Source of the DNA: JALOOB01 sp040766655 | GTDB taxonomy: Bacteria; Chloroflexota; Anaerolineae; CG2-30-64-16 | DNA length: 64,000 bases | Direction: 5' to 3' | Assembly: GCA_040766655.1 (NCBI GenBank) | Contig: JAXGQB010000009.1 | Span: forward strand, 286,128-350,127 | Shown: positions 51,579 to 59,953 of the stretch, piece after piece | Layout of the letters: each line of letters starts with the position of its first letter | Numbering within the stretch: the stretch's first letter is position 1 | Translations under genes and position numbers: made by a program | The notes under the pieces: model-generated | The model's input: the letters and a program-made list of their open reading frames with translations, nothing else | What the model was told of the DNA's origin: nothing | The model's database searches: none

Positions 51579-53723
51579 ATGAGACTGCGCCTCAGGCGAA
51601 CCGATGCAAGTCAAATGGGACAGCCATTTGGCCTTTTGCTGCTTCTCCTGCTTGTGCTGGCCGGATCGGCCACACCATCTGCGTTCGCCGCGCCGCCGGC
51701 CCCCCTGCCGCCCGATGTGGACCCGGCGGAGGCATGGGCGCTGGAATACGTCGAGTCGACCTACCGGGCCGATTACCTGCACCTGGCGACGGGCGATGCC
51801 CTGGCAGAGCACGCAACCTACGACTGGCCGTTCGATATCTCCTTCACCCTGGGCCACGCCATCCAGTCCTACCAGAACTACAGTAGCGGGACGAGCGAAG
51901 CCTACTTCCACCACGGCCTCGACATCATGGCGCCGAACGGGACGGACGTGTTCAACCGATCGGGTGGCCAGGTGGTCAACGTGGAGAACTATCGCGCGCC
52001 AAGCGACCTCTACTGGGAAGTAGCGGTCAAAGATCCCGAGGGCTACATCTGGCAGTACCACCATATCGACAAGAACACCATCCCCCAGGCCATCAAGGAC
52101 AAGTTCGCCCAGTACCAGGCCGACCCCGTCAACGGCGGCTTCATCGCACCCAACACCTACATCGGCGACATCGTCTACTGGACCGTGACTTCCTTCGGCA
52201 AGCGCTTCAACCACATCCACCTCAACATCCTGGCCGCAGGCGGGGCGTACGTGGACGGCTTCGAGTTCCACACGCCCCTGGCCGACACCGTGGGCCCCGA
52301 GATCCTGGCCGTCGGCCTGCTGCAGAACAACACGGTGCAGACCACGACGACGATATCCGGCGAGTATGGGCTGTACGTGCGGGCGCGCGACCTCGTGCTG
52401 GATGACGTGTATTACCTCCCGCCGCACAAGGTGGAGTTCTCGGTGGACGGCGGGCCGGTGACGACGACGTGGGAGTTCAGGAACCTGCCGGGCGGAGCCA
52501 GCAATACGGACTTCGTCAACGACTACTACGTGGCGCCGCCCACCTGCGGCGACTACAGCTGTCGCGATTTCTACATCGATCTCGGCTTCACCACGGCCGG
52601 CCAGCGCACCTTCCCGACCTCGGGCGGCTCGCACACAGTCGACGTCACGGTCTACGACTACGCCGGGAATGCGACTGCCGGCTCGTTCTCCTGGACCGTC
52701 GTGGGGCCGCCGTCGGGCGAGGCCATCTTCTTCGATGACTTCGAAGATGCGGAACCCGAGCACGCCTGGACTCGCAACCCGAATGGGACCGATAACGCCG
52801 TGGCAGGCCTGTGGGAGGTTGGGGTCCCTGAGGGCACCGACTACAACGGCCCGAAGCAGCTCGGCGTGACCATGAGCGGCGTCAAAGACCTGGCGACCGG
52901 CCGGCTGGCCGGCTCCGCGGTCGGCGATCATGACGTCGACAACGGCGTCACCTCCATGCGCTCGCCCGATATCGTCCTGCCCAACTCGCCCCACCTCGTG
53001 TTGTCGTTCTACGCCTACCTGGCGCACAACGCGTCTTCCACCGCGGACTACCTGCGCGTCAGCGTGGTCGAGTCGGCGCCGGCCGCGGCCGCGGGCCTGG
53101 GGCCCGACGCGCCTGCGGCCACGGTGGTCTGGGAGGAGTTCGGGACCAACGCAGACCGGGATGCAGCGTGGCAGCTTCACCTGGCCGACGTCGGCGCGTA
53201 CGCGGGCCAAACGGTCCACCTGCTGGTCGAGGCCGCAGACGGCGCCACCCAGAACATCGTCGAGGCGGCCCTCGACGACGTGCAGATCACCCTGACGCAG
53301 CCCCTGGCCGTCGCGCTGGACAGCTTCTACGCCGAGCCGGCCGCGGACGCGATCCGCCTGTCGTGGGAGACGTTGAGCGAGACGGACACCGCGGGATTCG
53401 CCCTCCACCGCAGCCTGACGGAGGACGGCGAACGCGAGCTCGTGGCCAGCGTGCCTGCCCAGGCCCCGGGCAGCATGGCGGGCGCGAGCTACGCGTTTCA
53501 GGACGCCTCGGCCCTGCCGGGGCAGAGCTACGACTACTGGCTCGAGGAGATCTCGCTCAGCGGCGCCAGCACCCTGCACGGCCCCGTCAGCGCAGCCATG
53601 GCCGCGCCGACCGCAGTTGCCCTGAGCACCCTGCAAGCCAGCAGCACGTTTCGTCCGCTCCTGGCAGCCATGTGCGGCGCCGGTTTGCTCGGGCTGCTGG
53701 TCGCAGCCGGACGCAGGCGCTGA
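51579..53723 (+). CDS. Surface-anchored M23 metallopeptidase-like protein
   Basis: A 714-residue paralogue of the preceding gene. The signal peptide ends near SATPSAFAAPP. The M23 ligands are intact: FHHGLDIMAPNG (His111, Asp115) and FNHIHLNIL (His212, His214). The beta domain and the FFDDFE domain (about 385-570) are shared with the larger protein, but the cadherin-like repeats are absent. A fibronectin-like domain (ALDSFYAEPAADAIRLSWET) follows. The last 40 residues form the anchor, with APTAVALSTLQASSTF, a hydrophobic helix and GRRR. AAGGAG lies seven bases before the ATG. Confidence 0.88.
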   Translation: MRLRLRRTDASQMGQPFGLLLLLLLVLAGSATPSAFAAPPAPLPPDVDPAEAWALEYVESTYRADYLHLATGDALAEHATYDWPFDISFTLGHAIQSYQNYSSGTSEAYFHHGLDIMAPNGTDVFNRSGGQVVNVENYRAPSDLYWEVAVKDPEGYIWQYHHIDKNTIPQAIKDKFAQYQADPVNGGFIAPNTYIGDIVYWTVTSFGKRFNHIHLNILAAGGAYVDGFEFHTPLADTVGPEILAVGLLQNNTVQTTTTISGEYGLYVRARDLVLDDVYYLPPHKVEFSVDGGPVTTTWEFRNLPGGASNTDFVNDYYVAPPTCGDYSCRDFYIDLGFTTAGQRTFPTSGGSHTVDVTVYDYAGNATAGSFSWTVVGPPSGEAIFFDDFEDAEPEHAWTRNPNGTDNAVAGLWEVGVPEGTDYNGPKQLGVTMSGVKDLATGRLAGSAVGDHDVDNGVTSMRSPDIVLPNSPHLVLSFYAYLAHNASSTADYLRVSVVESAPAAAAGLGPDAPAATVVWEEFGTNADRDAAWQLHLADVGAYAGQTVHLLVEAADGATQNIVEAALDDVQITLTQPLAVALDSFYAEPAADAIRLSWETLSETDTAGFALHRSLTEDGERELVASVPAQAPGSMAGASYAFQDASALPGQSYDYWLEEISLSGASTLHGPVSAAMAAPTAVALSTLQASSTFRPLLAAMCGAGLLGLLVAAGRRR

Positions 53724-53756
53724 GACCGGATCACTTCAGTCAGTCTCCGGCTGCAG

Positions 53757-53803
53757 GACAGCCGGGCATCCTGAGTCTCACAGGATGTCCGGCTGTCTCT
53801 TTG
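53757..53803 (+). terminator. Terminator after the anchored M23 gene
   Basis: A 17-bp stem (GACAGCCGGGCATCCTG and its complement with one G-U pair) with a seven-base loop, followed by TCTTT. Confidence 0.8.
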
Positions 53804-53891
53804 TGGCTGCCGGCCGACTTCGAAAAATGAATGACAGAGAACAAGGGCTAGGCATCTATATTTGTGCCGGCCATTACGTCCGTCAGACTTC

Positions 53892-53920
53892 TTGACACGC
53901 CATGCTGCTTGAGTTATAGT
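53892..53920 (+). promoter_or_regulatory. Near-consensus promoter of the SdrD-like gene
   Basis: A perfect -35 TTGACA and a -10 TATAGT are separated by exactly 17 bases. The start near 53927 gives a 368-base leader. Confidence 0.85.
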
Positions 53921-53926
53921 GAGGTT

Positions 53927-54294
53927 GCTCTTCATCGAGACCCTCTGCCATAAGCAAGACGGCCCTTTCGATGTGCCTTGAACGCGGTGGCATTTTGTCG
54001 CACGGTCGGCCGCCATCGATCGTCAGCGATGGCCCGATCGCTGAGGACCCTGGTTTGGCGCCTGGCTGGCGCCCTGTTGTCGAACGTCAACTTCTCCAGC
54101 AACGGAGATTGTATCTGATGGATGGTGTGATTTGATGATGTGGACTTCACACGCCGGGTGGCCCTGATTTCCGGAAGCGCCGGGACCCGGGCGGGACGAC
54201 GTGAGCCGCCTCCCTGGCGCCGTTCGACACACGACAACCCACTTCTTTCGACCGGAGTCAACGCTTAGTGTCTTGACAAGAGGAGGATTTCCCC
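53927..54294 (+). other. Long structured 5' leader
   Basis: There is no gene here. Three hairpins stand out in 54012-54073. GCCATCG pairs with CGATGGC (54012-54033). CAGCGAT pairs with ATCGCTG (54024-54043). GGCGCC pairs with itself around TGGCT (54057-54073). The first two share bases and exclude each other. It ends with GAGGAGG eight bases before the ATG. No known riboswitch class was recognised. Confidence 0.5.
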
Positions 54295-57200
54295 ATGATG
54301 CAACGCAAGCTCTCATTCGTGTCCCTGGCATTGCTGATGATTGCAGCCCTGCTGCTGTCCGCCGTGCCGCCGATTGCCCTGGCAGAGCCGGCCGCGCCGG
54401 ACGCGACGTACGGCCCCTATACGACCGCCCCCGCTGGCGACATCACGGACACCGGCACGATTCCGGACAACGCGTGCGGTGATACCGGCTGGCCGAACAC
54501 TCGCTACTTCCTGGTCAACGATCACTTCACCGTCACCGACCTGAACGTCCGCTTCGTTGCCTCCCACAACGAGCGCGGCAACATCCGGGTCATCCTGACC
54601 TCGCCGCCCGATGCGACCGGGGCGAGGGTCCAGCAGACCATCGTGGCAACGTCCGGGGATGGCGATGACAACTATGACATCCTGCTGGACGCGGACGGCA
54701 GCGGTGCGCTGGATGATAATAGTGCCGACAATACCGCCGATCCGGTCGATCGCACCGTCCAACAGACGCTACTCAACAGCTACGAGGGCCGCGACGCCCG
54801 CGGCGCGTGGCGCATGGACATCTGCGACAACAACGACGGCACCACGGGCACGCTCGTCGGGGCCGCGCTCTACTTCACCGGCGACCCCATCACGGTCACG
54901 CCGCCGACCTTCACCCAAGGCCCCGCCGTGCTGGAGACGTACTACATCCCCCTGCCCGAGAGCGAGATGTGGGCCGCCATGGGCACGCTCTTTTATCCCA
55001 GCCGTGCCGCCGCGAGCGGAGACACCTCAGTCCAAGAAGCCTGTTTGAACTATAGCAGCGTCAACGCCAACCCGCGGCAGCCCATGATCGGCTACACGGG
55101 CGTCACGATCGCCGAAGACAGCACGATCATCTACTACGACCACTGGGAGGACGGCTACGAGGCGGTCATCAACTTCCCGACGCAGAACACCACGGAGGTG
55201 TGGGGCGACGGCATCCTGACCAATGGCCGCGCGCCGGGCGACGCGGATGATGTCCTGGCCGCCGGGCAGATCGTGATCCTCAACGACGTCAAGGACTCCA
55301 CCGCCGCGGAGGTAGTGGACTACGACGCGAAGGACAAGCTTGCGTCAACCGCCGCGGTCGCGGTGTCCCGCTCGCTCTGGTCCAACGGCTCCACCACGCT
55401 CTTCGCCGCCGCAGATGAGGTGTATCCCACCAGCATGTGGGGCGCCGATTACCGCGTCCCCGTAGGCGAGACCACGGATACCCTTTACGATTACTTCCAG
55501 TATACCGGCGTTTCGGTGATGGCGTCTGCCGACGGCACCAACATCTACATCGACAGGAACAACGACGGCACGCCCGAGAAGAGCTGCCTCAACCTGCCCC
55601 AGGGCGGCACCTGCCAGTGGGACGATAAGAGCGACAGCTCGGGCATCATGGGCGTCAACAACGTGATCGGCAACGGCCTGATCGCCGGGTCGCGCATCAC
55701 CAGCAACAACAAGGTCCAGGTCACCCTGCTCACGGGCGACGTGTGCGCGGGCTACGAGACGCGCTCCTATACCCTGCTGCCCACGACCGCGTGGAGCAAC
55801 CAGTACTATGCGCCGGTGAGCTCAAATGCGGCCGGCAGAACGATCACCCCAGTTGGTGGACAAACAACTACTTCCTACGACCCAGCTGTCGTGCACCTCT
55901 ATAACCCCGGCTCCAGCCCCCTGACGGTCAACTGGACCTTCGGCACCGGCGCCACTGGCAGCCAGTCCATCGGCGCGAATGCGTTTCATACAGTCCAAAT
56001 ACCCGATACAAGCCCTAGCGACCAAGATAGCGGCGGCACCGGAGCAAGGTTCTACTCGACAGGGACCTTCTACGCTGTCAGCACGGTTGACGCCAACGGC
56101 GGCAACAATGGCTCAGACCGTGACGGCGGCGCTGCGGACTGGGGCTACACCCTCGTACCCGTCACCTCGATGAGCCAGTATATCATCGTCGGCTGGGCGC
56201 CGGGCGCGGATCCTAACATCCCGAACTCGACCGAAGACTCGGCCCCCATCTGGCTGACCGGCGGCCATACCATAAACCCGGCCAGCACAACGGCGTTCAC
56301 GGTGTGCATCGACGAAGGCGGCAATGGCGGCACCAACACCGACCCCATCACGGGCCGCACGTATGATCGGACGATCAGTGTGACGCCGTTTGGCCAGTCG
56401 ATCGTTTACGACAACCGGACCGGCGTCTACGGCGAGACTGGCATGCAGCTCTGGGTCTGCGACGCCACGAACGGCTCCGATGCGGTGATCACCGCGGCCT
56501 GGGGCGAGGACCCGGATACCATCAGCGTGTACGGCAAGCCGACGATGGACATGGGCTACACCATGCGCAACCTGCGCAACTGGGATACCACCAAGGGCGT
56601 GGAGTTGTTGATCGACGAGGATGGCAACGGCCTGTACGACGAGGGCGACACCGTCAGATTCGAGATCACCGTGAGAAACCGGGGGTCGGCGATCACGGCA
56701 AACACCCTGACAGTCACGGATGTGTTGCCCGCGGGTGTCACCTATGTGCCGGGCTCGACGATCGTGTACGATGATGGCGGCAACCCAGACCCGATCGCCG
56801 ACGGAACCGCCACGCCCTTCCCCTTGGACGAGGGAGGCTACACCTACGACCAGGCGCTGCCCGCCGGCAAGAGCTTCCTCATCACCTTCGAGGCGGAGAT
56901 CGGCGCCGGCGCCGGGGGCGTGGATGGCAACACGCTGTGCAACGTCGAGGCCACTAACGACGGGTCGCTGACGCAGGAAGGCGAGGCGTGCTTCTTCGTG
57001 CAGGCCCGCGGCGTGATCGGCAACTACGTCTGGGTTGACGAGAACTCGGACGGCTACCAGGACGCGGGCGAGCCGGGCATTCCCAACGTGACCGTCAACC
57101 TGTACAACCGCAATGGCGTGTTGGTGGCGACGACGGTGACCGACGCCCAGGGCGGCTACCTGTTCGACAGCCTGCCGGCCGGCACGTACTACGTCGACGT

Positions 57201-59871
57201 GGTCGAGGCGACCCTGCCCGCAGGCATGACGCAGACGCCGTACAACCTGCCGGGATCCGACTTCGGCAACCAGGACCACAGCACGACCACGATCCCGACG
57301 ACGGCACTGACCGGCTATCCGGTGACGATCGGCGGCGCGTATCCGAACGACAATCTCACGGCCGATTTCGGCTACAACTACAACCCGACGTCGGACGTAG
57401 ATGACGGCACGGGCGTGGCCACCATCGGCGACCGGGTGTGGGTCGACGCGGACGGTGACGGGGTGCAGGATCCGGAGGAGGTCGGCATCCAGGGCGTGAC
57501 AGTGCAGCTGACCACGGCCGGGACCGACGGCCTGTTCGGCACCGGCGATGACGTGGTGGTCGGAACGGACGTCACCGACGCCAACGGCAACTACCTGTTC
57601 GACGGCCTGCCTGCCGGCGCCTACGTGGTCACGGTCACGACGCCACCAGGCGGCTACACTCAGACCGGCGACCCGGATCACTTCGCGGCGAGCGGCGGCG
57701 TCAACGACAACAAGACCACGACGCCGATCTTGCTCGGCCCGGGCGACGTGTTCCTGAACGCAGACTTCGGCTACCAGCCGCCGGCAAGCCAGAACAACAG
57801 CATCGGCAACAAGGTGTGGTTCGATGCCGACGCGGATGGCGTGGGGCCTGGCGGCAACGGCGCAGCTCCCGCCACCGACAACAATGAAACCGGCATCGCC
57901 GGCGTGACCGTCGCGCTGATCAAGGACGGGAACGGCAATGGCATCTGGGACCTTGGCGAGCCCATCATCGCCACCGACACCACGGATGCCAACGGCGAGT
58001 ACCTGTTCGCCGGGCTGCCCGACGGCAACTACCTCGTGTGGGTCAACGACACGGACATCATCCTGGGCGGCAAGACCCCCACCTACGACGCAGACGCCGG
58101 CACGGCGCAGGCCATCATCGGCGCCCCAATTGGCGTCGCCTCGAGCACCGTGCTGGGTCTCAGCGCATCCGCCCTGGATCCGACCGGGACCGACTCCAAC
58201 CCGGTGAGCGACTTGACGCAGGACTTCGGCTATACTGCAGCCCGCCAGACGCCGGAACTTGGGCTGATCGGCGACCGGGTGTGGCTGGACATCGATGCTG
58301 ACGGCGTTCAGGACGCCGGCGAGCCGGCGCTGGAAGGAATCAGGGTGACCCTGCTGGACACCGCCGGCAACGAGCTGGCCACAACCACCACCGATGAGAA
58401 CGGCAACTACTACTTCGGCGGTCTGCCGGCCGGGACCTATACCGTCGAAGTGGCGCCGCCCAGCGGGTTGTCACAAACCTACGATGCGGACGACGGCTTG
58501 ACGCCGTTCACCTCGCCGAACCAGAGCACGGTGACCATCGGAGCCGGCGGGATCAACCTGGACCAGGACTTCGGCTATCGCGGCCTCGGCGAGATCGGCA
58601 ACCTTGTCTGGGAAGACCTCGATGCCGATGGGGTCAAGGATAGCACGGAGACCGGCATCGGCGGCGTGACGCTCGACCTTTACCTGGACAAGAACGGCAA
58701 CGGGAAGGTCGATCCGGGCGACACGCTGGTCGGCAGCACCGTCACCGCCGCCGACGGCAGCTATCTCTTCAGCGGCCTGCCGACGGACGATGGCGGAGGC
58801 AACGCCCAGTACGTGGTCGATGTGACCGACGAAGCCGGGATACTGGGCGGCTGGTGGCACTCGCTGGGAGAGGCAGGGCTGAACAACAACAGCCAGACCG
58901 ATCCGTACGCCGTGACCCTGACGCCGGCTGCACCCAGCAACCTGACCGCGGACTTCGGCTACTACGTCAAGCCGGCCGCGTTGGGCAACCGCGTGTGGCT
59001 CGACAGCGCGACCGGCACGCCGTACGTGCAGGATCCGAGTGACACCGGGATCCCCGGGGTTGAGGTGGTGCTGACGATCACCTGGCCCGACGGCTCGACG
59101 ACCGTGCTGAAGACAATCACGGACGCCGGCGGCTACTACAGCTTCGGCAACCTGCTGCAGGACGAGGACTACGCGGCCAGCACGACGGGCAACCCCGTGA
59201 CCGACGGGAAGCCGAAGTTCGTCGTGTCGGTCGACTGGCAGAAGGTGAAGGACGAGAAGGGCCATTGGCCCACCGAAGAGAACCACGGCAACGACGATGC
59301 GATCGATGCGGACGCGTACGCAGGCGTCGCGGGCGTGGTCAGCCAGGGCCAGCTCGATACGACCATCGTTTCGGGAAATCCAGGCAGCGAGTCGGCCGAG
59401 AACGCCTGGTGCGATTTCGGCTTCCAGGCGGCCCCTCTGGCGGTGAACCTGTCGTCCTTCGCCGCCGAGGCCACGGTTGAAGGCGTCACCCTGGCGTGGG
59501 AGATGGTCAGCGAGATCGACAACGCCGGCTTCAACATCTACCGCGCGGAGAGTGCATCCGGACCTTGGACCCAGATCAACGCGACGTTGATCCCCGCTGC
59601 CGCACCGGGGGCCAGCCAGGCGCAGGTCTACACCTGGCTGGATGACACGGTCCTGGCCGGCATGACGTACTGGTACGTGCTGGAGGACGTTGCGCTCAGC
59701 GGCGCGACGACGCGGCATGAGCCGCTTGAAGTGACGGTGGCCGCGCCCACCGCCGTGAGCATGACCGGGTTCGGCGCAGCAGCGGTGGCCGCGTGGCCGG
59801 CGCTGGCGGGTCTGACCGCGCTGCTCGGAGTGGCGGCCGCCGGGTACGCACGACGGCGACGGTCCGATTGA
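54295..59871 (+). CDS. Giant surface protein with SdrD-type B repeats and anchor tail
   Basis: A 1858-residue exported protein. The signal peptide ends near PPIALAEPA. Then come a proprotein-convertase P-like domain (about 35-195), a large beta region (about 200-770) and a DUF11-like domain (about 780-900). Six SdrD B-type domains follow (starts near 905, 1042, 1168, 1322, 1432, 1560), with cores like GDRVWLDIDADGVQDAGEP. Their Asp-x-Asp-x-Asp-Gly loops suggest calcium binding. A fibronectin-like domain and an APTAVSMTGFGAA anchor tail ending RRRR end it. No enzyme motif is visible. GAGGAGG lies before the first ATG. The stop is inside a heptad repeat. Confidence 0.9.
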   Translation: MMQRKLSFVSLALLMIAALLLSAVPPIALAEPAAPDATYGPYTTAPAGDITDTGTIPDNACGDTGWPNTRYFLVNDHFTVTDLNVRFVASHNERGNIRVILTSPPDATGARVQQTIVATSGDGDDNYDILLDADGSGALDDNSADNTADPVDRTVQQTLLNSYEGRDARGAWRMDICDNNDGTTGTLVGAALYFTGDPITVTPPTFTQGPAVLETYYIPLPESEMWAAMGTLFYPSRAAASGDTSVQEACLNYSSVNANPRQPMIGYTGVTIAEDSTIIYYDHWEDGYEAVINFPTQNTTEVWGDGILTNGRAPGDADDVLAAGQIVILNDVKDSTAAEVVDYDAKDKLASTAAVAVSRSLWSNGSTTLFAAADEVYPTSMWGADYRVPVGETTDTLYDYFQYTGVSVMASADGTNIYIDRNNDGTPEKSCLNLPQGGTCQWDDKSDSSGIMGVNNVIGNGLIAGSRITSNNKVQVTLLTGDVCAGYETRSYTLLPTTAWSNQYYAPVSSNAAGRTITPVGGQTTTSYDPAVVHLYNPGSSPLTVNWTFGTGATGSQSIGANAFHTVQIPDTSPSDQDSGGTGARFYSTGTFYAVSTVDANGGNNGSDRDGGAADWGYTLVPVTSMSQYIIVGWAPGADPNIPNSTEDSAPIWLTGGHTINPASTTAFTVCIDEGGNGGTNTDPITGRTYDRTISVTPFGQSIVYDNRTGVYGETGMQLWVCDATNGSDAVITAAWGEDPDTISVYGKPTMDMGYTMRNLRNWDTTKGVELLIDEDGNGLYDEGDTVRFEITVRNRGSAITANTLTVTDVLPAGVTYVPGSTIVYDDGGNPDPIADGTATPFPLDEGGYTYDQALPAGKSFLITFEAEIGAGAGGVDGNTLCNVEATNDGSLTQEGEACFFVQARGVIGNYVWVDENSDGYQDAGEPGIPNVTVNLYNRNGVLVATTVTDAQGGYLFDSLPAGTYYVDVVEATLPAGMTQTPYNLPGSDFGNQDHSTTTIPTTALTGYPVTIGGAYPNDNLTADFGYNYNPTSDVDDGTGVATIGDRVWVDADGDGVQDPEEVGIQGVTVQLTTAGTDGLFGTGDDVVVGTDVTDANGNYLFDGLPAGAYVVTVTTPPGGYTQTGDPDHFAASGGVNDNKTTTPILLGPGDVFLNADFGYQPPASQNNSIGNKVWFDADADGVGPGGNGAAPATDNNETGIAGVTVALIKDGNGNGIWDLGEPIIATDTTDANGEYLFAGLPDGNYLVWVNDTDIILGGKTPTYDADAGTAQAIIGAPIGVASSTVLGLSASALDPTGTDSNPVSDLTQDFGYTAARQTPELGLIGDRVWLDIDADGVQDAGEPALEGIRVTLLDTAGNELATTTTDENGNYYFGGLPAGTYTVEVAPPSGLSQTYDADDGLTPFTSPNQSTVTIGAGGINLDQDFGYRGLGEIGNLVWEDLDADGVKDSTETGIGGVTLDLYLDKNGNGKVDPGDTLVGSTVTAADGSYLFSGLPTDDGGGNAQYVVDVTDEAGILGGWWHSLGEAGLNNNSQTDPYAVTLTPAAPSNLTADFGYYVKPAALGNRVWLDSATGTPYVQDPSDTGIPGVEVVLTITWPDGSTTVLKTITDAGGYYSFGNLLQDEDYAASTTGNPVTDGKPKFVVSVDWQKVKDEKGHWPTEENHGNDDAIDADAYAGVAGVVSQGQLDTTIVSGNPGSESAENAWCDFGFQAAPLAVNLSSFAAEATVEGVTLAWEMVSEIDNAGFNIYRAESASGPWTQINATLIPAAAPGASQAQVYTWLDDTVLAGMTYWYVLEDVALSGATTRHEPLEVTVAAPTAVSMTGFGAAAVAAWPALAGLTALLGVAAAGYARRRRSD

Positions 59872-59900
59872 AGACTGAGGATTAAGGATTGAAGATTGGG
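59866..59900. repeat. Five heptanucleotide repeats at the SdrD-like gene end
   Basis: GATTGAA, GACTGAG, GATTAAG, GATTGAA and GATTGGG are in exact 7-base phase. The first unit encodes the last Asp and the TGA stop of the gene. Confidence 0.85.
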
Positions 59901-59953
59901 GGTGGGTCAGGGATACCTGGCTCACCCCCTTTCGCGTCATAAGGAGGCGCCTC

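Noticed and set aside
51369..53636. Long open frame on the minus strand opposite the second M23 gene
   Set aside because: Same reason: the plus-strand gene has signal peptide, zinc ligands and ribosome site; the opposite frame has none.
53927..54294. Known riboswitch (c-di-GMP or cobalamin) in the long leader
   Set aside because: I could not match the conserved core of these classes; only generic alternative hairpins are visible.
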